A stretch of 64,000 bases of DNA from Nissolia schottii (lineage: Eukaryota > Streptophyta > Magnoliopsida > Fabales > Fabaceae), in the NCBI GenBank assembly GCA_003254905.1, contig QANU01048826.1, positions 85,937 through 149,936 of the forward strand, read 5' to 3'. Below, piece by piece: positions 49,286-60,629 of the stretch; the first letter of the stretch is position 1; each line of letters starts with the position of its first letter. The notes below the pieces were generated by a model. That model saw nothing but the letters and a program-made list of their open reading frames with translations. It ran no database searches and had not been told where the DNA came from. Both the position numbers and the translations under genes were made by a program.

Positions 49286-50572
49286 TTTTCCTTTCTTTTC
49301 TTTCTTTCTTGATTTCCGGGTGGAAACCCGCGTTCAGGCCTATGCCTGCGTTCTTTAAACTTTAGACCAGTTTACCTTGCTAAACTGGCGGGGGCGTGTC
49401 ACAGGTGACTTGCCAAGAGAGAGGATTCCTATTTTATAACTATGTACTTTTATTTAAAGCACATCGAGCCCTGGTTGGCCGAGACCTTCTTAAGAGACAT
49501 TTTCATTCCCTGCGTTCAATTATGCTCTTTAGTTACATTAAGCGTTACATTTCTAGTGATCTAGGGTCACCCTGCGGTCCTAGTGGCAACCGGGTCCTCA
49601 TGATGCATGTTAACATATATCTATAACTCATACGTACATGACACATTCATTCACATAAAGGAAGCATTCATATTTAAGTCTGGAGCCTAGGTCATCCGAA
49701 TGACATTCCTTGGGTCATTCGAATGGCGTTGTGTTCTGGCTTGTGGGATAGTGCAAGGATGGTTATTCGAATGACTCATGGGAGGTCATTCGAATTATTC
49801 TGGCCTTTTATCTCAAAACTTCTCAGGGAGGTTGTCATTTGAATACCCAAGGCCAGGGCATTCGAATGACTGACCTCTATTACTTTCAAAATCACAATTT
49901 CTCACGACTCATTCGAATGACTTGAAGGTAGTCATTCGAATAACTCGTGGTTTTCACACTTAGTTTCTGAGACATTCGTGGTTCATTCGAATGATCCTAA
50001 AGGATTCATTCGAATGACCGCAGACCTGATACAGGTCCTGGTGGTTTTTCTCGTACCCGTCCCTGCATTAACCCATTTTTGTTCCCCCAAAACACATATA
50101 AAACTTACATACATCACCCTAAGGTGATTTAGAGCTAGCTTTTTCCCCACATTAGAGGGGATTTTGAGGTTGGGCAAGAGTTCTTGAGAGAATCCCCCAA
50201 GCTTTGAAAATATCAGGCTTCAGCTCTCCTAGCTCCTAGCAGAATGACTTTGTGAGTAATACTGAGGGTGATGGGCAAGAGCTATGGCCTTTGGCCCTCA
50301 AAGTGAATGAAGAGAGGAAACAAAAGTTAAGAAAGGAGTGGGAGGAATGGTCACGCAGGAAGCTTCGATGGCTCCGGGGAAAGGGTGAATAAAATTTAAT
50401 AAAATGAAGGGATGACATGATGAGTGAACAGGGGCAGTGATGGCCCCTGGTAAGGTGATGTGAAGGATGAAGGGGGGTGGTTGAAGGGGTCTAGAGTTAG
50501 CCTTAATAGGGATGGGCAGGAGGTGGGTGGCGATGTCCTTAGTTGGGGTTATGCAGGGGAGGTTGGAGGTGG

Positions 50573-53260
50573 TATGTAACATCCCTGCTAATTGCTTACG
50601 CTATAGTCGTAAACAATGCTCACAAGGTTGTTAACTGCTTTGGTTGGGTTACTTTTAGCCCCATATTTATCCTTGAAAATATTCTCTTACTAAAATATGG
50701 ACCAATTTTAAAACTTTTTTCTTTCTTTATCAAAACATAATTATGAGCCACGCTTGTTCGAGAAGACATACATATATAAGCAAGCGATATAGTCTAGAAG
50801 ACTTAGGCGTTTAATAGCATAGCAGATAAGTAGTAGCATCAAGCTCACAGAAGACATAATATAATTCCATTCATATAGGTCCAAAAAATAGTTGCACCTA
50901 TGTTTATACTTATATATTACAATTACTGCATTTAAAAACTAATGGCATAACAAATCCATTTAGCTAATTCAAAATACAAAATACATAATTCCAGAACATC
51001 ATGATGTGTATATATATTGTTGTCTTTCTGCTTCGCTGGTGCACCTTAATGCCTAATCCCCTTCAAGCTCCCCGCGACGCTTCCTCCTCTTCGTCTCGAG
51101 TCCATATGGGTAGCCCACGTACCGTCACAGGGATAACTCTCCTCCTGGAAGTTTGGCGGACGTAGGGGCCCTTTATTCGCTCTCGGTAACTCAGACTTGT
51201 TTGTGATGTCACTTCTCTATATACTCAGCTTTTCATCTTGACTTAGCTAGGAGATCAGGTCTAAGCCTGCATTTGAATCATTAACCAATCCATCTTGCTG
51301 GATTGGCGAGGGCATATCTGTGGACTTGCTAAGAGAGGGGATTTCCCTATTCATATACCTAAGTACTTATCTTTAAGGAATTCCGAGCCCATGGTGGCCG
51401 GAACCTTTGTAAGATATTTCTTTATTCCCTATGTTCAATTATGATCTTTTCTTGGTTATGTGATTATCCGTCTAGTTATCTAAGGTTGTCCTAACATTCT
51501 ATTGACAACCCGTTCCTCATGATGCATCATAATAAGTATATACCACCTATATAGGTAATCATATACAATTTCCAAGTGCAACTTATGGTGCCATAGTGCT
51601 TGTTGGGATCTTTGTACCCTTGGGAATTTCCTCAATTGCTCAGCGGCCTCTCTAGGGTAGCTCAGTAACTAGGGTTTTCAGGGTGCTCAATGGCCTCTTC
51701 AGGTTCACTTAGCGGTCACTGGAACGTGGATGCCGCTCAGCAAAACCCTACGGCGCTCAACGGACTGAATAGAAACCTTAGGAACAAGCTTACCCTATTT
51801 CTTTCAAATTTTAGTTATCAAAAACCCAAAGGGTCCAAGACCTCTCCCCAAGGTTTTCGATAGCTCTAAGATCATTTTTTTTCACCTATAAACCCAGATT
51901 TTAAACCCAAGATTTTGAAATTATAGTTTTACCCTTTTTGCCCAAAGTGTCGATTTTTACCCGTAAAGCCCGATTTTCTTTGAAATTTTAGTTCTCAAAA
52001 ACCCCGAAGGGCTCACGACTTGACCTTAAGGTTTTTTATATCTCTAAACCCATTTTTCTCCAAAATTCTCGTTTTACCCTTGTTCGCCCGAAAACGTCGT
52101 TTTGCTTGAGAAATTCATCGGGGGCTCTAAAAATCATAAAACTTAACAACCCCACTAAATTTTTCGTGTAGATTCCAAAAATGATGTTAGCTTTTTCATG
52201 ATAAAAATCCTAGCCCAGAGTTCCTACTCAAACTTGCTTTTTCCATATTTCAAAACCTATGTATACTTATATCCCGACAAAGTCACAAATAAACACCAGT
52301 AGTTTTCCAGAAAAACAACAATAATATAAGCAACATAAAAATCACAATATTCACATATAAATCACTAAGGTAGTGATCTTGCTAAGTTTACCCACAAGTA
52401 GCAAGGTTTTGAGGTGATGCTTTGAGCAGAAGTTCCTGGAAGCCTCAGTGTGTTCAAAGCGTTCGGTCACTTTTGCTCAAGAGAAAACTTGAGAGAACTC
52501 GAGTTAAGGGCTCATTTTTTATGAAGAAAATGCAATAGAAAGTGATGAGGAAACTATGGGGAAAGTGGTAGGGCAGCCGTGTAGCGAGGCCCGGTTTTTC
52601 TGCTACGTACGAGTAACAAATGAATATGTGATATTGATGGATTCAAGAAAGCTATAGGCTGCATTTTTTTATCCAAATGGCATGCCTATTTATAAGCAAA
52701 TAGCCATGCCATGGCCTTTGGCCCAATTTTGGCCCAAAAAATAAATGAAAAAGAAATAGAAAATGAAGGGAAAATTAGATAAAGATGACTTAGTCATCTT
52801 TGACTTTGCTTTGACTAGGTGCATGTGTGGGGTGTGTGTGTGCCGTGAGCATCTTGCTCACTTATGGTCGTGTATTCTCTTGTGTGTGATGTCGTGTGTG
52901 TTTGTTTCTTGGCTCGTGTTTGGTCATTAACTATTTGTGTACGGATGTCCCAAAAAATTTCTGAACATATAATCTTTCTCTAGAAATTTTTCTAATAAGG
53001 AATTTAAGTTAATCCAAGGTATTCGTAACTCAAATTTGATAAAACTGTGTTTTACGGATATCTTTGATAAGCAATTAAATTCTGGCGACGAAAGGTAATT
53101 AATCTGGATCTTGCAGAATTTCTCGAGACCGCGAACTATTACCTGAATGGGCATTTTCGGGAAATAAAATTGGGAATTAAAATTTTTAGTCTAATTAAAT
53201 TACTTGTATATTTATTTATTAGGCGAAATCTTTACTAAGGAAAAAAGTGAGATGTTGCTC
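50573..53260 (-). mobile_element. LTR F of the same family, about 2.7 kb
   Basis: Starts tgtaacatccctgctaattg at 50575 and ends near gatgttgctc at 53260. A TATA box on the minus strand at 52687-52694 is 566 bp from that end. Words of the CTCAGCGG type lie at 51640-51770, and reversed ~175 bp units at 51790-52140. If two bases at each end belong to the element, the flanks share ggtgg (50568-50572 and 53261-53265), a tentative duplication. Confidence 0.7.
52687..52694 (-). promoter_or_regulatory. TATA box of LTR F
   Basis: TATAAATA on the minus strand at the family position. Confidence 0.45.
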
Positions 53261-53574
53261 GGTGGCCTTAGCGGGGGTTGGGCAAGAGGTGAGTGACGAC
53301 GTCCTCAGTTACGAGTTGTGCAAGGGAGGGTGGTGGCAGCCTCAGTGGGGGTTGTTCAAGGGAGGGCGGTCGCAGTAAAAGAGAAGGAAGAGAAAAGGGG
53401 GTTAGAAAGAATGAGGATAATGGAGAAATGAGGAAAAAAAAGGGGTTCATGAGTTTTAGGGTTTGGTTATTATTTTTGACAAATTTATATGTAAAAAATA
53501 TTCGCTAACAATTATTAAATGAAATACCACATTTCATTTGGGCATAAATTCTCACACATATTTGAAAATTCATT

Positions 53575-53611
<37 letters not shown>

Positions 53612-54960
53612 AAAATAGCCTATTCGCCAGTAATAGTAGAAAACAAAACGTGACGTTTTAGTAATAACGAATATATCCGCAGATATTAATCCAAATCCTA
53701 AACAATCGTGTTTCTCTATTAACATATGTTCATTTGCCTCAATTCTAAGAAAAAGTAATGCTGTAGTAATCCTAGAGCAATTACATGCATTTACGATGTC
53801 TCAAATTGTCCACACTTTGATCATCCTTTTACTCTTTTGTCTTGAGAGGGATATATATAGCTAAAAGTGTTTACACATGGACTAAACAACACAGTTAAAA
53901 TTAAACCTTCTCACACCCTCAACTTTGTAGTTACTTCTATAGAAGAAAATTAAGACGATTGTGTTAGTCTTCAAACACCATCTTTGATTGTGCACAGTAA
54001 TCAATTCAAACACCATCTTTGATCATGCACGGTAATCAATTAACTCTCTTGTCAATCATATATGATTAATTTTGGTAAGCGTGGAAACCTATTTTATTTG
54101 GTCTACACTTAATTCTCATAAAATCGTATGTCAAATTTTTGTGATGTGATTATGTCGTGATTGTTCATTAAAGAAGATAAATGAAAAGTTTAATAAACAC
54201 TAACCCTAACTTTATTTGAAAAAATCACTTGTTACTAGCGAATATATCTGTCGGTAATACATTTTCAAATTTTTTTAAAAATAGTTTATTGTTTACAGAA
54301 GGATATATTGACTAGTAATCTGTAGGCGCCACTTGACGCAACATTATTTCTGCAAAAACTCCAGCAGACACACTATCAATTGGTAATACTGAGCTTCTTC
54401 GTTAATAATGTTGAAAAAGGTATGTATCAGCAGATTATGGACATAAAATCCGTTAGTAAGTGCAGTGGATATATCTGTCGATAAAACTGGCCGATATATG
54501 ATGTTTTTTTAAATAGTGACATGGAGTTAAGGGCGTAGAGAACGTGGATGAAGAAGAGAGAGAAATTTGAGAAAAATGGAGACATAATTGATGTATTGTT
54601 CTTTATTATTTTTCTATTTAAACCATGGTACTCACGCCCCATACGTGGACAACAGATAGGGTGGCAATATAGTGGCACCGTAATCTGTTGTCCAAGAAAC
54701 ACTAGCGTATGGAACATTAGGATTTAACCACATTCACTACAGTTGCTAAATACAAAAAGTGTGGCTAACTTTACCTAAATGCGGACAAGTTGAGAAATTC
54801 ACCATACTTTCCTGAGTGTAGCAAAATTATATTATAAGTGTGGTGGAAATAACCACACATTTTTCATTTAACCACGTTTGTGCTCTGTGACTAAAACCCA
54901 ATATATCGTATACCACTCTCTCACAGACTATCATTGAACTTGCCCCCTGGAAAGAACGAA
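53261..54960. other. End of LTR E material and upstream region of ARP6
   Basis: 53261-53400 repeats the sequence found just left of LTR F (gggcaagaggtgagtgacga-type). An (AT)n run lies at 53579-53608. Phrases such as atatatctgtcggtaat at 53575-54500 recur in both directions and look like the subterminal repeats of a decayed CACTA-type element. Sequence just before 54975 should hold the ARP6 promoter. No gene. Confidence 0.4.
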
Positions 54961-54974
54961 AGAGAGAGAACGGC

Positions 54975-55765
54975 ATGTCGACAACCCCCAACGTGGTTGT
55001 TCTAGACAACGGCGGCGGCCTCATCAAAGCGGGCTTTGGCGGCGAACGCGACCCCTCCGTTATTCTCCCTAACTGTCTTTACCGATCCCCGGCCTCTAAA
55101 AAATGGCTGCACCCAAACCCTCTAAGCACCAATCTCAACCTCAACCCCGGCAAGGCCACCGAACCGGACCTAACCTCTGCTTCTGTCCGCCGTCCCATGG
55201 ATCGCGGGTACCTAATCAACGCAGACCTCCAACGCGAAATCTGGTCCCACCTCTTCTCCTCAATCCTTCGCATTAACCCAGCCCAGTCGTCCCTCCTCGT
55301 AACCGAACCCATGTTCAGCCTCCCCTCCATCCAGCGCTCTCTTGATGAGCTCGTTTTCGAAGACTTCAACTTCAGGTCCCTCTACGTGGCTGACTCCCCC
55401 TCCCTCGTCCATCTCTACGAGGCCAGCCGCAGGCCCAATGGGCTCGTCTCCCGGGCCCAGTCCAGCCTGGTCGTCGACTGCGGCTTCTCCTTCACCCACG
55501 CCTCCCCCGTTTTCCAGAACTTTACCCTCAATTACGCCGTCAAGAGGATAGACTTGGGTGGGAAGGCGCTCACAAATTACCTCAAGGAGCTCGTCTCCTT
55601 TCGCTCTGTTAATGTCATGGAGGAGACTTTCATCATGGATGATGTCAAGGAGAAGCTCTGCTTCGTCTCTGTCGATGTGCCGCGCGACCTCCAGATTGCC
55701 AGGTCTTCTTCTTCTTCTTCTTCTTCTTCTTCTTCTTCTTCGTCTTCTTCTTCTTCTTCTTCTTC

Positions 55766-55798
<33 letters not shown>

Positions 55799-57035
55799 GT
55801 GCTTCACTCTCTTCAATCATCCCTTTTTCCTTTTTCTTGTTTGTTCGTTTTGCTTTGCCTAAATTGGACCATATCAATTTATTCAATTTTTTCAATTTAC
55901 AGGAAAACCGGAAAAGAGAATCTCTTTAGGTGCACATATGTGCTTCCGGATGGCGTTACATACACCAAGGGTTTTGTAAAATATCCAGATCAAGCACGCT
56001 GCTATCTTGCTTTGACAGACGGCGGCATTCCTCCTCCCGTGGAAACAAAGGGGGATATGAATCGCCCAGAGATTGCTGAGCTGCCTGAAGACAAAAAGAG
56101 AATTGATATGTCAAAAAATGTACTATTTGCGGTCATTTCTTTTAGTGTCACATTTATTTATGTCAGGGATTTAGTTGTTTTGCTTTCACTTTGTCTCTTA
56201 TTAGGAATTTGACTTGACAAACGAACGATTTCTTGTCCCTGAGATGATCTTCCAACCAGCGAATTTGGGTTTGTACACTATACGGCATTATTTTTTTGGT
56301 TAATGAGGTTCTTAATCTATTTGATAGTACTTTCCTCATTATTATTATTATTATTGTTTGCTCTCTACAAAATGCTGAACAAAAAGATTTGCAGGAATGA
56401 ATCAAGCTGGGCTAGCAGAATGTATTGTAAGAGCTGTTAATTCCTCCCATCCACATCTCCACCCTGTACTCTATGAAAGGTTGCTAATTCAAAGCATTTG
56501 ATCTGATCATCTTTTATGTGGATATTTGCATTTTCTTAGTCCTTGATCTGATGATTTCATTTTCCAACATTTTGGCAGCATCATTTTAACAGGTGGAAGT
56601 ACCTTATTTCCTCAGTTTGCCGAGAGATTGTAAGTTCTTTTTGCCCAGTACTCGTTATAGGTTATACCATGATAACCATAATTTTTTCTGCTCATTGCTG
56701 CCCTGTGTTCTTTGGCGGTTCTTAGCGTGGTTTACCAACTAAAAATCTTGCTTCTAAATGTTGTAGAGAGAAAGAGCTCCGGCCACTAGTTCCTGATGAC
56801 TATCATGTGAAAATAACTACTCAAGAAGAGTAAACGACTTTCCTAAATAGTGTTGTTTCATTTATGTTGAGAATTTCCATAAAAGAACTTCTGTTTCTTC
56901 TGTAGTCCCATACTAGGTGTTTGGCGTGGAGGATCGCTGTTGGCATCGAGTCCAGATTTTGAAGCAATGTGTGTGACAAAGTCCGAGTATGAGGAGCTTG
57001 GTTCTGCTAGATGTCGCAGAAGATTCTTTCATTAA
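54975..57035 (+). CDS. ARP6: Actin-related protein 6, complete, seven exons, 445 residues
   Basis: Nuclear subunit of the SWR1 chromatin-remodelling complex, which replaces H2A with H2A.Z. In Arabidopsis, ARP6 loss affects FLC expression, flowering and temperature response. Exons: 54975-55702, 55903-56119, 56205-56268, 56395-56479, 56579-56629, 56767-56829 and 56906-57035 (stop TAA), 1,338 bp in frame. Actin-fold landmarks: [20 protein letters not shown] (7-26, phosphate-binding loop 1), [15 protein letters not shown] (second phosphate motif), [16 protein letters not shown] (adenosine motif), and the C-terminus [16 protein letters not shown]. Family length is about 420-440. The donor of intron 1 runs straight into a (TCT)n(TTA)n microsatellite, so an unspliced reading shows a false Ser/Tyr tail. 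All other junctions are ordinary GT-AG. Confidence 0.95.
55704..55796 (+). repeat. (TCT)n(TTA)n microsatellite at the intron 1 donor of ARP6
   Basis: About 21 TCT/TTC triplets (one interruption) followed by about nine TTA triplets, beginning within the GT donor itself (gtcttcttc). Confidence 0.9.
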
Positions 57036-57330
57036 CTTCTGCATGCTATCAACATGGCTACTCTGATCTTGTACTGAACAGATGTTGTACTATCTAGTTA
57101 ATGAGATTTAAAAGATGTCAGTTAATACTCATTTCACTTCCTAATTCCTATAGGTTTCTCATAAGCAAATGGCACATGGGAGAAAAGAGTGACCGAACTG
57201 TCGGATAAACAAGTTTTCAAATGAAAAATATTTGTTAACCCGTGTACAATATTGCATGATTCAGCTGATGTTCTTTCCCTGGAGCTTTTTAATGGATTTG
57301 GTCTTGGGAGGTAAGAATTCTGGAAGGTCA
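57036..57330. other. 3' region of ARP6
   Basis: Presumed 3' untranslated region and terminator of ARP6. No gene. Confidence 0.4.
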
Positions 57331-57823
57331 CTGTAACAACTAGTACCAAACTCACGAAATAGAACAAAATTTAAAGAGAAATTATTTAAGGTAGCACCCA
57401 ATTAGGTCTAGCCTTGAAAATAACAGAATAGAAGAATGACAAATCTCGAGAAAAAAATGTTTTTTCGCCTGATCTGATCTGGTCTCTCAAAAAACCCGTA
57501 TCATCTCCTTAATTCTTTTCTATTTATAGACTACTAACTTATTTTATTATTTCTAACCAATCTCATCCCAATAATATTTTTCTAACTAACAGAATGCTAA
57601 TTTAACTTTAAATAATATTTTTCTAACTAACAGAATGCTAATTTAACTTTAAATAATATCTTTCTTACTAACAAAATCTTATCTTAATAATTGCAAATTA
57701 AATCTGCTCTCCTATATCTGTTTGGCTTTTCCTTCGGCTGTAGCTGAAGGGCAATAGTAGAATTATTGAAATTCTTCCTGCTTTATCCACTTCTACTTCC
57801 TGATTACTAGGGGGTACGTAGCA
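57331..57823 (-). mobile_element. Probable 3' LTR of a gypsy element
   Basis: Lies directly after the pol end on the minus strand, beginning TGCTACGTACCC (57823) and ending GTTGTTACA (57331), with a tctatttatag TATA-like motif near 57525. A 42 bp segment (aataatatttttctaactaa...) is repeated in tandem at about 57570-57655. Confidence 0.55.
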
Positions 57824-59325
57824 ATACTCTCCTCTTCAAGACACACCTTGTCCTCAAGGTGGAAATTTGGAAAACAGTGCAGAATATTTGTTGCTGACTC
57901 CTAAGAATTTTCAAATTCTGGTAGATCCTTCCATTGGAGCAGAAGTTCAAGTTGTCCTGCTTTATTTTTTTTGGCAGCGAGTACTTGTTTTGGTTCAACC
58001 ATCAATTCCCAATCTTCGATCAAAGCTTGAAGTAGTGGTTGTGATGGTGTATTGGCCTTGACGCATTTCTTGAGGAGTAAAACATGAAAGACTGGGTGCA
58101 CGCGAGTGGAATTAGGAAGCTTAAGTTTATAAGCTACTTGGCCAATCTTTTCCAATACTTCATAGGGACCATAGAATCTAGCACTGAGTTTCTGTTTCAT
58201 TTTTTTGGCTAATGATCACATTTGGTATGGTTAGATCTTAAGAAAAACCATATCACCGGGTTAGAATTCCACCTCTCATCGCTTCTTGTCTGCATATATC
58301 TTCATTCTGTGTTGAGATTGGTCCAGATGTAATTCCAATTCATCTAGTATCTGATTTCTTTCTTGCATCAAGCCTTGTATCTCATTGATTGTGGCTCCTC
58401 CTTCTCCTCTTAGTAGTGTTGGTGACTCTCTGCCATACAAGGCTTTAAACGGTGACATTTTAATGGATCAATGGTAATTGTTATTGTACCAATACTCAGC
58501 CCATGGCAACCATTTAAGCCACTGCCTTGGTTTGGCGCCTGAAAAGCATCAGAGGTAAGTCTCAACGCATTTGTTGACTGCCTCACTCTGCCCATCCGAT
58601 TGAGGATGGTATGCTGAGGTCATCTTGAGTTTAGGTCCTGCTTCTTTAAAGATTTCAGTCCAAAAAGTACTCATGAATAATATATCCCTATTGGAAACAA
58701 TGGAAGTTAGAAAACCATGCAGCTTGACTACTTCTTGCACAAACAGGGTTGCTATCTCTTTAGCTGTATACAGATGGGAAAGGGCAAAGAAATAAGCATA
58801 TTTGGTCATTCGATCTACCACCACCATTATTGTATCTTTCCCTATTGCCTTGGATAAGCCACCAATGAAATCCATGGTGATGTCAGCCCAAACATTTTTC
58901 GGAATGGGTAGAGGTTGTAATAGTCTTGTTGGTGCTAGATTCTGGTGCTTATTTCTCTGACATACTTCACATTCTCGTACATATTCTAGGATTCGTTTCC
59001 ATTCCTTCCCAATACACAACCCCAGATATCTTTTTATAAGTTCTGAAATGTCCTGAAAGCCCACCTGTCTTGGAGTCCTAAAATTCTTGCAGTATAAGTG
59101 GTATCCATTTTGAGCTTTTGGACATCACCAGTCACCCTTTGTAGTATAACCTCCCTTTCCTTAGTTCAAAACCTGGATGTGAATTTGTGTTCTGCAGCAA
59201 GTCTTGGACAATACCCAATAACTTTGGGTCGTGTGGACTTATTCTTCTATCCCTTCCAATTCAGTTGTCCGAGCCATGGTGAGAGCTGAAAATTGAATCT
59301 TCCGAGATAGTGCATCAGCTACTAT
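57824..59325 (-). pseudogene. Ty3/gypsy pol C-terminal half, broken
   Basis: Minus-strand order: RNase H end VADALSRKIQFSALTMA (about 59320); integrase zinc finger CEVCQRNKH; core ITMDFIGGLSKAIGKDTIMV...VVDRMTKYAYF, IVSNRD and AYHPQSDGQSEAVNKCVE; MSPFKALYGRESP; then ARFYGPYEVLEKIGQVAYKL (GPY/F module), VHPVFHVLLLKK, a chromodomain-like tail (LQWKDLPEFE) and FHLEDKV. Protein seen as well-conserved pieces, with frameshifts near 59070, 58560, 58440, 58200 and 57900. The N-terminal half is cut off by the LTR at 59326. Confidence 0.85.
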
Positions 59326-60629
59326 TGAAAGCGTTTTACACTCTCATCGTTTCATATATATCCTCCTTTACAGCTCTCGAATCCCAGAGGGATTCAACTG
59401 CAGTATAGTCGGTTATAGTCGTATCCACAGGGAGTTGAATAAAGTCATTCTTGAGTTTGTTAATTAAACAATAAGGTGAGTGATTTGTAAATTGATTTTA
59501 AAACTAAATAAAGTAAATAAAAGGTAAAATGACAACTGATTAGAAGCAAATTAGGAATCTTGTTGGGAATTGAATCATATTACAGTTTTCATACATCCAT
59601 TTACTCAATGCATATGAATTATCAATTCTTTGATTCCTTGCCACCAGCTCTTATCTTGTTTATCTCTTTCAAGCATGAAAAGATCACTCGGTTTCCTTTG
59701 TTAATCTCTTGCACAAACTAACAAAGCCAACCGATCTATAATTTTAGATGTTAAAACGACTAATAACCCTAATTCTATCTCTAGCAATTAGGAATATCAG
59801 ATGAATTGATCTAGTTCTAACCTAATGAATGCAGTTCTCACTCACAAACAATCAAGTTTTAAATCATGCTTTAGGTAGCAAAGCTAAAACAAGCTTTAAG
59901 CATAAGATCAATTCATGTAAATCAAAGAAAGCGATAGATTCATACATACAAGAGTTATATGGATACAATCATAGTATACTATTCATCAAAATCCCAACAA
60001 AAAAAAGGATTATAAATCTATCTTACAATAAGAGATCAAAGAACAAGGTGATGGACACTCACCATGATACGTTCCCACGCCGTCATGGTAAGTGTCGTCG
60101 TGCTCCTCGATCACTCTTGGCTCCTTCTCTATCTTCCTCTTCGTTGTTGTGCTTCTTAGCTCTGTATTCTGAAATGTATCAAAGGGTTGGAAGCTGAATG
60201 AATGAGATTAAAGCTCCTGAGTTCATGGGTTAAGGCTCTATTTATAGAGTTTTCAGGCTCAGTCGGCTGAGCGGATTCAGGGGACCACTGAGCGGTTTTA
60301 GGGCGGTTTGAGATTTTTTTCATCTAGAAGTTACTTCACCCTTAAGCAAGCTTTTCGGGAACAAAGGTCGCTGAGCGGCTCTATGAGGGCGCTGAGCGAC
60401 CTGAATCTTTAATTAGTCTTTTAGTTCTTCTTGCTTCTAAGCCTTTTGCTCCATGCCTCATATCTCTGTGGGAATTTAATAAAAATTGTATCATTTCACT
60501 TTTATGCATCCAGTATCTTGAACTATACTAAATTTACCCAAAAGTGAGGAAATTGGTTAGTTAATTCATATAAAACAATGCAGATAAGTGTCATTTTAAC
60601 CTCTGAAAATACCAAAATATGACACTTAT
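59326..60629 (-). mobile_element. Tat/Athila-type LTR, reversed
   Basis: Homologous to 17436-18957: shared blocks gattcaactgcagtatagtc near the inner end and the start form TGATAAGTGTCAT seen reversed at 60619. Minus-strand TATA at 60239-60246. Palindromic cgctgagcgg words at 60260-60400. It is inserted into the RNase H region of the preceding gypsy remnant and is cut at its outer end by LTR G. Confidence 0.65.

Larger units (their letters stand above)
47533..50574 (-). mobile_element. LTR E of the same family, interrupted by LTR F
   Basis: Starts tgaaacacccctactagc, near-identical to the B terminus, and follows B's order of blocks: acidic-tail frame, hairpin at about 48315-48425, minisatellite, CATTCGAATG words at 49690-50030, and the pairing motif atcaccctaaggtgat. 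Its own 5' terminus was not found. LTR F sits in it at about 50573, and a related stretch resumes at 53261. Confidence 0.8.

Noticed and set aside
55260..55929. Long antisense and alternate frames over ARP6 exon 1 and intron 1
   Set aside because: Composition follows the GC-rich exon and the TCT repeat; the sense ARP6 model explains the region.
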